This document shows, in pieces, positions 53,227 to 61,844 of a stretch of 64,000 nt of DNA; position 1 is the first letter of the stretch, and each line of letters opens with the position of its first letter. Source of the DNA: Cupriavidus consociatus (GTDB taxonomy: Bacteria > Pseudomonadota > Gammaproteobacteria > Burkholderiales > Burkholderiaceae); NCBI RefSeq assembly GCF_017814975.1, contig NZ_JAGIQA010000015.1:124001-188000 (forward strand). The letters are read 5' to 3'. The notes beneath the pieces were generated by a model. The model had not been told where the DNA came from, searched no databases, and saw nothing but the letters and a program-made list of their open reading frames with translations. Position numbers and translations under genes: made by a program.

Positions 53227-53616
53227 ATGGCAATACCGGAATCGCTGCTGACGAGCTTCCCGCTGCTGCCCGGCCTCGGCGGGGACGGGCGCCCCGCGTG
53301 GCGGCGCGGCAATTCGAGCGTGCGCGAGGTGATGCTCAACATCCTGCTGACGCGCCCCGGCGAGCGCTTGATGCGCCCCGAGTTCGGCGCCGGCATCCGC
53401 AATTTCATCCACCACCCCAACAACGAGACGACGCGCGCATTGATTGCCGACGCGGCACTGCGGGCGCTGACGCGATGGGAGCCGCGCGTGACGATCGAGG
53501 AGGTGCGCGTCGTGGCCGACCGCGAACGGCTGTCCCACGTGAACCTGTCGGTGCGCTACCGGCTGCTCGCCGACGGCCGGCAGGACTCGATCGAACTGGC
53601 ACTGGACCTTGGCTGA
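53227..53616 (+). CDS. Baseplate wedge protein gp25/GPW family (Pvc9-like)
   Basis: A 129-residue baseplate wedge protein. The family signature is SSVREVMLNILLTRPGERLM then RPEFGAGIRNFIHHPNNETT. The C-terminus (VTIEEVRVVADRERLSHVNL, SVRYRLLADGRQDSIELALD) is the usual strand pair. It starts three bases after the membrane-segment protein. It should sit at the base of the sheath and trigger contraction together with the J-type protein. Confidence 0.93.
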   Translation: MAIPESLLTSFPLLPGLGGDGRPAWRRGNSSVREVMLNILLTRPGERLMRPEFGAGIRNFIHHPNNETTRALIADAALRALTRWEPRVTIEEVRVVADRERLSHVNLSVRYRLLADGRQDSIELALDLG

Positions 53617-53629
53617 GGGAGTCTGAAAG

Positions 53630-55837
53630 ATGTCGCTGCCCGATACGCTTTTCAGCCAGTTTCCCGTTCCGGACCTCGATGACCGTCGTTTCGACGAACT
53701 CGTCAACGAACTGCAGGCGCGCCTCGCACGGCACGTGCCGGAGATGGCACCGCTCGCCCCCGGAGACCCGGTGCACGCGCTGGTCGATCTCTTCGCGTGG
53801 CTCACCGAGACCATCATCTACCGCGCGAACCAGATCCCGGACCGCCAGCGTCTCGCCTTCCTGAACCTGCTGCAGATTCCGCTGCGCCCGGCACGGCCCG
53901 CCTCGGGTATTGTCAGCATCGACGCAACGGGCCGTGCGTTGCCGCCGCTGATCGCGACCGAATCGCTGCTGAAGGCTGGCACGACAAGCTTCACCACGGC
54001 CGGCGAGGTCCAGCCGACGCCGCTTTCACTGCGCATCGTCGTGAAGCGCACGATGGACGAGGCCGCGCTGGCCGCGGAGGGCATCACGCTCGCGCAGTTG
54101 CAAGCGCAGTACGGCGTCGAGCCGGCAGCGTTCCGGCCGGTGACGCTGGTGCCCGGCCATGACGCGCTGACCACCGCTGCCGCGCTCGACGGGGCCTTCC
54201 ACCTCGCACTGTGCCTTGCGAAGCCCGCGTTCGTCGCCCAGGCCGATCTCGTGCGCCGCGACCTTGCTGGCGTCGTGCTGAACGTGGGCGTGGCACCGCT
54301 GACCGAGCTCGAAGGCCTGCTAGCGACCGGCCTGCGGCCGCGCAAGCTCGACTGGGAGCTCGCGTGGTGGCCCGAGCCCGACACGGCGCCACAAGACGTG
54401 CGGTACCTGCCGCTCGAAGTGGTTGCCGACAGCTCGGCGGGCGGGCGCCGCACCGGTGTCGTACGCCTGCGCCTGCCGCGCGACCCGCGGATGCTGCGCG
54501 CCGCCACCGCGCTCGACCCGCAGTTCGCGGGCATGGGGGAGACGCCACCGGAAGCGCCCGCGGATCTTCGCCCCGGCCAACTGCTGTTCTGGCTGCGCCT
54601 GTCCTGCGCCGACGAGCCGGCGCTGACCCTGGGCTACCTCGGCATCAACGCCGTCGACGTGACCGGGCAGGGCATCGCGCGCGACATCGTGCTCGGCGCC
54701 GGCACCGGCCGTCCTGACCAGAGCTTTCCGCTCGCACATGCGGACGTCGACGCGGCGAGCGTCGCAGTCGATATCGAGCATCTAAGCCAGTTTCAGCCTT
54801 GGACGCAGGTCGCGCATTTCGCCGGCAGCGGGCCGGACGACACCGTTTTCGTGGTCGACGCGGCGAGCGGCAGCGTGCGTTTTGGCGACGGCATCCGCGG
54901 CAAGCGCCCGCCTGCCAACGCCCGTATCCGTGCGGCCTTCTATCGGTATGGCGGAGGCTCGGCGGGCAACCTGCCGGCCGACAGTATCAAGGAGCTCCAC
55001 GGCCGCAGCGACCGCCTCGCGCTGCGTCACGAATGGCCGACGCGCGGCGGTGTCGACGGCGAGACGCTCGAACAGGCCGCGCGCCGCATCCCGGCCTTCC
55101 TGAGCCACCGCGACCGCGCCGTCACCGCCGACGACTTCGCCGTGCTCGCACGCGACAACCCGATCAATCCGGTCGCACGCGCCGAGGCGGTCGCCGGCTT
55201 CTTCCCCGGGGCGAGCCTGACGGCCGTGCGCCGCAACGTGCCAGGTGTTGTCGCCGTGTTCGTGATGCCGCCCGCGCCGCAAATGCTCGCCGCAGCGCCG
55301 CGCCCGAACGCGGGGCTCCTGGCCGATGTGTATGACTACCTGTCGGCCCGCTGCATGCTTGGCACGGAGCTCTATGTGCTGTCGCCGCAGTTCGTGCCGG
55401 TCGCTGTCGCGGTGTCGCTCGAAGTCGTCGATCCGGCGACCGAGCAGCAGGTGCATGCGGACGTCGAGCGTTCGCTGCTTCGCTACCTGTGGGCGCTGCC
55501 ACCGGGCGGCCCGCGCGGTGCCGGCTGGCCGCGCGGTCGCGCCGTCGAGATCAACGAGCTGCGCACGCAGGCGGGTCGCGTCGAGGGCGTCGAGGCGGTC
55601 AACGCGTTGCGCCTTTTCTACCAGGACCAGCAGCAGAACCCGACCGTCTGGTTGGAACTCACCGGTGCGCAGGCACTGCCACTGCTGGACTACCAGTTGC
55701 CCGAGCTGATGGCGGTCGCCGTGCGGCCGGGCGAGGACCGGCCGCCGCCGCCGCGCGGCTTCGGGCCGGGCCGCCCGCCCGAAGACGACGCAGGCACCCG
55801 CGCCGTGCCCGTTCCGGTGATCCCGGATTTGTGCTGA
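53630..55837 (+). CDS. Baseplate J-like wedge protein (Pvc11-like)
   Basis: A 735-residue baseplate protein. The N-terminus (FDELVNELQARLARHVPEMA, DPVHALVDLFAWLTETIIYR, LAFLNLLQIPLRPARPASG) and the central region RFGDGIRGKRPPANARIRAA with YRYGGGSAGNLPADSIKEL match the J family of eCIS (gp6-like). The last part (VEINELRTQAGRVEGVEAVN) closes the domain. The extreme C-terminus is Pro/Arg-rich and may be flexible. The next gene follows with a 12-base gap or, from an alternative GTG, a short overlap. Confidence 0.92.
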   Translation: MSLPDTLFSQFPVPDLDDRRFDELVNELQARLARHVPEMAPLAPGDPVHALVDLFAWLTETIIYRANQIPDRQRLAFLNLLQIPLRPARPASGIVSIDATGRALPPLIATESLLKAGTTSFTTAGEVQPTPLSLRIVVKRTMDEAALAAEGITLAQLQAQYGVEPAAFRPVTLVPGHDALTTAAALDGAFHLALCLAKPAFVAQADLVRRDLAGVVLNVGVAPLTELEGLLATGLRPRKLDWELAWWPEPDTAPQDVRYLPLEVVADSSAGGRRTGVVRLRLPRDPRMLRAATALDPQFAGMGETPPEAPADLRPGQLLFWLRLSCADEPALTLGYLGINAVDVTGQGIARDIVLGAGTGRPDQSFPLAHADVDAASVAVDIEHLSQFQPWTQVAHFAGSGPDDTVFVVDAASGSVRFGDGIRGKRPPANARIRAAFYRYGGGSAGNLPADSIKELHGRSDRLALRHEWPTRGGVDGETLEQAARRIPAFLSHRDRAVTADDFAVLARDNPINPVARAEAVAGFFPGASLTAVRRNVPGVVAVFVMPPAPQMLAAAPRPNAGLLADVYDYLSARCMLGTELYVLSPQFVPVAVAVSLEVVDPATEQQVHADVERSLLRYLWALPPGGPRGAGWPRGRAVEINELRTQAGRVEGVEAVNALRLFYQDQQQNPTVWLELTGAQALPLLDYQLPELMAVAVRPGEDRPPPPRGFGPGRPPEDDAGTRAVPVPVIPDLC

Positions 55838-55848
55838 CGCCCCCGGCC

Positions 55849-58299
55849 ATGAACAGCAACGGCACTCGCTTCCTGCTCCTCGACGGTGCGTCGGACTTCC
55901 GCAACGCGAGCCGGGAATGCAGCTGGGACGTCGAGCAGCGCGCCTTCACGCTGACCCGCCAGGATACGCCGCGCCTGCCGACGATGCCGCCCGCCCGCGC
56001 GCGCGAACTGCTCGCCGCGGCCACCCCCTTCGTACTCGACGACCACGGCCAGCTCGGACGCCTGTCAGACGACGGTACGCGTTTCGAATGCACCCTGACC
56101 TGGCCGCCGGCCGCCTGGCAGGCGGTGCTCGCCGCGCTCGACGACGCCGAGACCGGCGCGCCGGACCTCGAGGCGCTGGTGCTCGATCCGGTCGACGCGC
56201 CCGCGGGCCGCTTTACGGACCTGAATCTGGGCGGCAGCGGCCTGGTTGCGCTGCCCTGGACCGACGGCGGGGTGCAGAATGGCCTGACTGCCGTGCATCT
56301 GCGCCGCCGCTGGCAGACGCATTGCACGCTCACCTTCGCCGCCCAGCGCGCCTGGGTGGAGTCGACGACGGGCGCGGACCGCGTGTGGCTGCTGGGCGAA
56401 ACGCGTCTGGGACTCGCCGTCGGCGCGCCGCTGCCCCAGCCCTACGTCGGTCGCCCCGAACGCTTCGAACCGCTGCAGGTGAACCCCGACCCGCTGCGCC
56501 TGCTGTGGGACATTGCACTGCCGCCGCACGGCGGGGTGATCGGCTTGGCTGCTGACGCCGAGCGTCTCGTCGTGCTCGCTGAACGGCCCGACAGTACGGC
56601 CGACGCGCCGCGCATGCAGGTCTTCAGCCGCCCGCTCGCCGCCGGCGCGGAGGAGGGGTTTCGGGTGCATCGCCTGCCGGACGGCCTGCCCCTCGCGACC
56701 GACATCGCCGCCACGGGCGATGGCCGTTACCTGCTGCTGATGCCCTTCGAAGAGGGGCAGTCGCGCGGCCTGCGGCGCGACTGCGCGCTGATCTCGTTAC
56801 CGGAAAGGGCAGGGGACGCCGGCGCGGACGAAGATGCGGCCGAACTCGTCGCCGAACGCTGGCCGCGCCGCTCGGAAGCCGCCATTCCCGCTGCAGTACG
56901 CTTTGTCAGTCATCGCGACGGCCATCCCCGCACACTCACCGCCGACGGGCCGATTCGCCTGTATCGGCTCGCGCAGGCGCATTTCGCGACCGTCGGCACG
57001 GTCACGCTCACAGAGATCCTCGATTCGGCAATGCCCGATACGCTGTGGGACCGCATCTGCCTCGACGCCTGCATCCCGCCCGGCTGCCGCCTCGACATTG
57101 CCTTGCAGGCCGGCGACGACCATGACCATCTGCCCGACGAGTGGATCGCCCAGCCGCAGCCGGTACTCACGTTACGGGTCTCGGAACTCGCCTTTACGCC
57201 GGGACGCGCGCCGGCAGGCGAGGACCATGCGGGCCACGCGGGCCTGTACGAACTCCTGATCCAGCGCAGCAACGGCGCGGTGCGCGAGGTGCGCGGGCGT
57301 TACCTGCGACTGCGGATCACGATGCACGGCGACGGCCGCCACAGCCCGGCGATCTTTGCGTTGCGCGTGTGGTATCCGCGCTTCTCGTGGCAGACGCACT
57401 ACCTGCCGGACCACTTCCAGCAGCAGGAACGCCCGCTGCCGCAGGAAGGTGCCGAGCCGATCTCCGCCAACGGCGCCGATTTCCGCGAACGCCTGCTCGC
57501 GAGTTTCGAGGGCCTGCTGACCCCGCTCGAAGACCGCATCGCCGTCTCCGAGATCCTGCTCGACCCGGCCGCGACGCCAGTCGAACGTCTGCCCTGGCTC
57601 GCCGGCATGCTCGGAACGACGCTGCCACGCCACTGGCCGGAGCCGCGCCGTCGTCGCTGGCTCGCCTCCCAAGGAGCGATGCAGCAGGCGCACGGCAGCT
57701 ACCGCGGGTTCCTGCTCGCGCTCGACATCCTGACCGATGGCGCGGTCGCGCGCGGAGCGGTGATTCCGGTCGAACATTTCCGGCTTCGCCGCACGATGGC
57801 GACGATCCTCGGCATCGACATGGACGACCGCGACCATCCGCTGACGCTCGGCACGGGTCTCTCCGGCAACAGCATCGTCGGCGCCAGCCTGATCCTGTCT
57901 GACAGCCAGGCGCGCGAATTCCTTGCGCTCTTCGCGCCGGAAGTCGCCGAATCCACCGGAGAGACCGCCATCGTCGACCGCTTCTTTGACGAAGCCGCGC
58001 GGCGCATGACCGTGATCCTGCACGGCCCCGCGAAACACCTCGCCGCCGTCGTACGCGACGCGATGCCGTCCCTCGTACCGGCGACCGTGCAATGGGCGAT
58101 CCGCACGAGCGACCACCCCTTCGTGCTGGGCCTGTCGCCACTGCTCGGCATCGACACCTGGCTGGAAACCCAGCCGCCGCCGGAACGCGTCGTGCTCGAC
58201 CGCACCCGTCTCGGACGTGGCGACCTGCTGCACAACCCGGTCGCCCTCGATCCCGAGCACGCCGTGCCGATCGACGGGACCGCCAGTGACGCGCCGTAA
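55849..58299 (+). CDS. Baseplate protein of the P2-I/gp7 type (Pvc12-like)
   Basis: An 816-residue protein. The first 450 residues look like a beta-propeller (MNSNGTRFLLLDGASDFRNA, RVWLLGETRLGLAVGAP, GVIGLAADAERLVVLAE). The later part holds the P2-I-like tail domain (ASFEGLLTPLEDRIAVSEIL, TPVERLPWLAGMLGTTLPRH, QGAMQQAHGSYRGFLLALDI). The start ATG 55849 has no strong ribosome site; GTG 55831, overlapping the previous stop, is possible, and the frame is open from 55489. In PVC particles Pvc12 completes the wedge and connects to fibres. Confidence 0.85.
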   Translation: MNSNGTRFLLLDGASDFRNASRECSWDVEQRAFTLTRQDTPRLPTMPPARARELLAAATPFVLDDHGQLGRLSDDGTRFECTLTWPPAAWQAVLAALDDAETGAPDLEALVLDPVDAPAGRFTDLNLGGSGLVALPWTDGGVQNGLTAVHLRRRWQTHCTLTFAAQRAWVESTTGADRVWLLGETRLGLAVGAPLPQPYVGRPERFEPLQVNPDPLRLLWDIALPPHGGVIGLAADAERLVVLAERPDSTADAPRMQVFSRPLAAGAEEGFRVHRLPDGLPLATDIAATGDGRYLLLMPFEEGQSRGLRRDCALISLPERAGDAGADEDAAELVAERWPRRSEAAIPAAVRFVSHRDGHPRTLTADGPIRLYRLAQAHFATVGTVTLTEILDSAMPDTLWDRICLDACIPPGCRLDIALQAGDDHDHLPDEWIAQPQPVLTLRVSELAFTPGRAPAGEDHAGHAGLYELLIQRSNGAVREVRGRYLRLRITMHGDGRHSPAIFALRVWYPRFSWQTHYLPDHFQQQERPLPQEGAEPISANGADFRERLLASFEGLLTPLEDRIAVSEILLDPAATPVERLPWLAGMLGTTLPRHWPEPRRRRWLASQGAMQQAHGSYRGFLLALDILTDGAVARGAVIPVEHFRLRRTMATILGIDMDDRDHPLTLGTGLSGNSIVGASLILSDSQAREFLALFAPEVAESTGETAIVDRFFDEAARRMTVILHGPAKHLAAVVRDAMPSLVPATVQWAIRTSDHPFVLGLSPLLGIDTWLETQPPPERVVLDRTRLGRGDLLHNPVALDPEHAVPIDGTASDAP

Positions 58300-58321
58300 G
58301 GGACAACCAAGGGACAACCAA
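58300..58321 (+). repeat. 11-bp tandem duplication in front of the next start
   Basis: GGGACAACCAA occurs twice without a gap, immediately after the stop at 58297-58299 and before the GGAG site and ATG at 58332. It is one of the few spacers of more than 20 bases inside this operon. Confidence 0.8.
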
Positions 58322-58331
58322 GGAGAAGGGC

Positions 58332-59270
58332 ATGAGCGAGCCCGACGACAACTGTGACGCAAGCCTCGCCGGTGACGGGCGGTTCGAGGAGGCGCTGAAA
58401 CGCGTGAGCTACGAGCCCGGCATGTTGCTCGGGCTGGAGGCGACGCGCGCCGAGCAGGACTACCACCGCCGCCGCGCAACGCGCCACGGCTACTGGCTGC
58501 ACGGCGCGGGCACCGTGGCGGGTCTTCGCGTGAGCCTGCGCGCGGAGGATCCCGGCAACGACACCGACGAAGTGCGCGTGCGCCTGGTCGTGAGTCCCGG
58601 CGTCGGCGTCGACGGCCTCGGCCGCGAGATCAGCGTCCCAGAACCCTACTGCGTCGATCTCGGCGCCTGGCTCACTGCGCAGCACGAGGACGAGGCATTG
58701 TGGGGCGCGCTGATTCGCGACGGCTATGCGGAACCTGACAACCTGCTGTGGCTCAAGGTCACGATGCGCTATCAGGACTGCAATAGCGGCCTGCAGCCTG
58801 TGCTCGCGAGCGAGGTCAACGCCGGCACCGACCCGGTCCAGCCCAGCCGTGTCGCGGACTGCGTGCTCTTCGAACTCGTCGCCGAACGCCCCGACGACGT
58901 CCCCGCCGAAGAGCACCTCTTCGCCGCCCATGCGCGGATAAGGCCTTACGCCGAGATCGAGGCGAGGCTCGGCGAGCGCGAACGCGCGCAGGTCGTGGCC
59001 GCGGCCGGCGCCGCACGCACCCAACTGGAACTCGGCGCACGGCTGCTGCATTCGCTCGGCGACGACAACCAGTCACTCGTCGCACGCCAGGCCTTCCTGA
59101 CCGATCCCGCGCAGCTCGCACGCACGCTGCTCGCACGGATCGCGATCCGCCTGACGCCCCCGGCGCCCGAGCCAGGCCTCGTCGTCAATCCGCGCCGCAT
59201 CGAGGTCGACAACCTCGCGCGCCCCTTCCTGTTCAATGCCGCCGCGCTCGCCCGGATGATCCGCGCGTAA
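58332..59270 (+). CDS. Contractile-system protein with an N-terminal G-x-x-L/Q-x-Y motif, member 1 (312 aa)
   Basis: This is the first of three consecutive proteins that share an N-terminal motif. Here residues 27-66 read YEPGMLLGLEATRAEQDYHR and then LHGAGTVAGLRV. The following beta-rich part (RVRLVVSPGVGVDGLGREIS, EPYCVDLGAWL) is also found in member 2. Related proteins occur in other eCIS operons, but their role is not clear to me. The C-terminal third is helical (LGARLLHSLGDDNQSLVARQ). It has a CCAAGGAGAAGGGC site. It may form part of the baseplate periphery or a fibre attachment. Confidence 0.75.
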   Translation: MSEPDDNCDASLAGDGRFEEALKRVSYEPGMLLGLEATRAEQDYHRRRATRHGYWLHGAGTVAGLRVSLRAEDPGNDTDEVRVRLVVSPGVGVDGLGREISVPEPYCVDLGAWLTAQHEDEALWGALIRDGYAEPDNLLWLKVTMRYQDCNSGLQPVLASEVNAGTDPVQPSRVADCVLFELVAERPDDVPAEEHLFAAHARIRPYAEIEARLGERERAQVVAAAGAARTQLELGARLLHSLGDDNQSLVARQAFLTDPAQLARTLLARIAIRLTPPAPEPGLVVNPRRIEVDNLARPFLFNAAALARMIRA

Positions 59271-59279
59271 GGAGCCGCC

Positions 59280-61826
59280 ATGGCCAATATCCGCTTTACT
59301 CCACTCCGGCTGGGCACGACGAACGTGGCAGGCGAACGCATCTCCAGCATCGATCCGCTGCTGTCTCGCACGAACTACTTCGACGGGCAGCTCCTGAAGG
59401 CGGCCGATCTCAACCGCGACCAGATCTACCTCGACGAGCGCATGCTCGAACTCGGTCAGGTCTTCGGCGCCGGTATCGTGCGCGGACTCGACATCAGCCT
59501 GCAGGCCGCCCACATCCTGCAGGTCGAACCCGGCATCGCGATCGCGCCATCGGGCCGCGTGCTGCAGCTGAACGGCCAGCCGCTGACGATCGATCTCCTT
59601 AACCTCGGGCTCATCGCGACGCTCAACAACGGACGTGTCCGCAGCTACGCACGCGGCCTGTATGCGCTGGCGCTGAGCCATGCGACCGTTGTCGATGGCG
59701 TCGCCGAAGCCTTCCCCCAGGATCTGGCCACGCGACGCACACCGCACGTCGCCGCCTGGGCCGAAGGCGTCGAGCTGCGCCTGATGCCGCTGCCCCTGCC
59801 GCTGCCGCGCCAGGACGAGATTGCGGTGCGCGCCACACTCGCGCGGGAACTCCTCTCCGGTGGCGACCGACTCGCGCTGCCTTCGGATGACGCCGTCGCA
59901 CTGGGCCTGATCGCGGTCGAACGCAGCCGCATCCTGTGGCTCGACCGCGGCCTCCTGCGCCGTCCGCAACGTGCGCTCAACACGCCGAACGCCGTTCAGC
60001 AGGACCTCGCCACGCACTACCATGAACTGATGCAGGCCGTGCTCGCCGCGCGCCAGAGCTCGGGCCTGCGCGGGGCCTTCGCCGCAAGCCAGTACTTCCG
60101 CGTGCTTCCGCCGTGGGGTGCGATCCCGCAAGACTCGATCGATCCGGTCGGCGGGCGACAGCAGTTCTTTCCGCAGGATTTCGAAGTCAGCATCGCGCCG
60201 GTGCGCCGCAATGAGCTCGCCGCGGTACTCGCGGACTCGGCCCACCTCGCGCCGATCGACCTCGAACGCGACGCCGACTGCGACATCATGGTGCTGGCGC
60301 CGATGAGCGACACCGCCTTCGCGCTGCGAGCGCGCCAGCTCGCAGCGCCAGCCGAGCTCGTGCCGCGAGGACTCGGGCGCCTCGCGCGTCTCGACCGCCT
60401 CGCGCTGCGCATCCGTCCGCTGCCCCCGATCCACCGCATTGACACCGATGCCGACGTGTGGCGCGCGATCTGGGCTGACCTCAATCCGGACGAGCTGATG
60501 TTCGTGCGCCGCCCGCCGCGCACCGCGGAGACCGGCGTCAGTGCCGTCGTGCTCGCGCTCGGCATGACGCTGCCGGCGCCAGGCGCCGCGCTGCCGCCCG
60601 ATGCGGCGCAGCTGGAAGAACAGCTCGATGCCGCCCTCGAAGCCGCCGACGCTGCCGAGGAGGCGCGCGCCACGCTCGCTTCCGAAAGCGCGCGACAGAA
60701 AGTGCGCATCACCGAGCTCGAAAAGGCCGTCGCGCTGGGTGGCGACCAGCGTCTTGCCGATGCGCTGGCGGAGATCGAGCGGCTCAAGCTCGCCCTCGCC
60801 GCCGCGCAGGAGGAGGTCGAAAGCCTGCGCTCGGACGATCGCAACGCGAGCATACTCGCCAACGCGCTGGAGGCTTCGAGCAAGCGCATCGACGAACTGA
60901 AGGCCGACCTCGAAGCCGCCCGCGCCGAGATCGAACGGCTGCGCACCGCGAGCCCGGTGCTCGACGAAGACCTCAAGAAGCGTTTTGACGAACTGAGCGC
61001 GGCGCTGGACGCCGAGCGCGCGAAGTCGCTCGCTCTGGAGCAGGATATCGCGACGCGGACGACGCAACTCAACGAGGCGCAGTTGCGTATCACCAGGCTC
61101 GAAACCGAGCTGAAGGACGCGCAGGCAAAGCTCGATGCGGCGGGCGGCGCGCTCGGCACCAACGACACGGACCTGAGCGCCGCGCGCGAAGAACTTGCGA
61201 AACTTAAGGCCGAACTCGACGCGACACGCACGACGCTCGAGACGACCCGCACGGAAAGCGCCGAAGCCCGCACGAAGCTCGATGCGAGCCTCGCCCGCGA
61301 AGCCGCCGCGACGGGTTCGCTCGCCGACGCCCTTGGACGCATCGCGGCGCTGCAGGCCGCGGCCAACGCCAGCAGTGCCGAGATCACCGACCTGCGCAGC
61401 CGCGCCGACACCCTGGGCACCCAGCTCGACACCGCCAATACCACCATCGACCGACTCAGGACCGAAGCGGCCCAAAGCACCGACCTCGGTGCCGAGCTGA
61501 CACTCGAACGGCTCGCCCGCGCGCGCGGTGCCGACGCGGCCGGCATCAAGGCGGCCGTCAACGCCGATGCATTGATCGGCGGCAACGAGGCGGCGCGCAT
61601 CGCCGCGGTGCAGATCGTCGCGCTTGCCGACCGCCGTCTCGACCCCGCACTGTGGGCGAGCATGCTCGCGGTCGCGCGCGCCGATGTGACGGCATTCCGC
61701 AAGCTCCGCGACCGCCTCGCCGATCCCGCCGCGAACGTCGACCTGCCGAAGGTCTTCATCGAGGAGGGGCGGAATTTCGGGCTCACCGACCGCCACATCA
61801 CGTTGTGGAAGCAGCTTGCCGGCTAA
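59280..61826 (+). CDS. Contractile-system protein with the same N-terminal motif and a long coiled coil, member 2 (848 aa)
   Basis: Residues 33-72 read YFDGQLLKAADLNRDQIYLD and GAGIVRGLDI, the shared motif. A beta-rich part follows (LQVEPGIAIAPSGRVLQLNG). Residues about 440-740 form a near-continuous coiled coil (LEEQLDAALEAADAAEEARA, KRFDELSAALDAERAKSLAL, LAKLKAELDATRTTLETTRT). The last 100 residues form a compact helical end. A coil of about 300 residues could span roughly 45 nm, so a tape-measure or fibre-like role is attractive; neither is proven. The ATG lies nine bases after the previous stop with AAGGAG. Confidence 0.78.
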   Translation: MANIRFTPLRLGTTNVAGERISSIDPLLSRTNYFDGQLLKAADLNRDQIYLDERMLELGQVFGAGIVRGLDISLQAAHILQVEPGIAIAPSGRVLQLNGQPLTIDLLNLGLIATLNNGRVRSYARGLYALALSHATVVDGVAEAFPQDLATRRTPHVAAWAEGVELRLMPLPLPLPRQDEIAVRATLARELLSGGDRLALPSDDAVALGLIAVERSRILWLDRGLLRRPQRALNTPNAVQQDLATHYHELMQAVLAARQSSGLRGAFAASQYFRVLPPWGAIPQDSIDPVGGRQQFFPQDFEVSIAPVRRNELAAVLADSAHLAPIDLERDADCDIMVLAPMSDTAFALRARQLAAPAELVPRGLGRLARLDRLALRIRPLPPIHRIDTDADVWRAIWADLNPDELMFVRRPPRTAETGVSAVVLALGMTLPAPGAALPPDAAQLEEQLDAALEAADAAEEARATLASESARQKVRITELEKAVALGGDQRLADALAEIERLKLALAAAQEEVESLRSDDRNASILANALEASSKRIDELKADLEAARAEIERLRTASPVLDEDLKKRFDELSAALDAERAKSLALEQDIATRTTQLNEAQLRITRLETELKDAQAKLDAAGGALGTNDTDLSAAREELAKLKAELDATRTTLETTRTESAEARTKLDASLAREAAATGSLADALGRIAALQAAANASSAEITDLRSRADTLGTQLDTANTTIDRLRTEAAQSTDLGAELTLERLARARGADAAGIKAAVNADALIGGNEAARIAAVQIVALADRRLDPALWASMLAVARADVTAFRKLRDRLADPAANVDLPKVFIEEGRNFGLTDRHITLWKQLAG

Positions 61827-61844
61827 GCCGCACCGGAGCGCATC

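Noticed and set aside
59073..61796. A 907-residue minus-strand frame opposite the coiled-coil protein
   Set aside because: Its composition is that of an antisense shadow of a heptad-rich gene. It has no recognisable motif, and the plus-strand gene is firmly placed in the operon.
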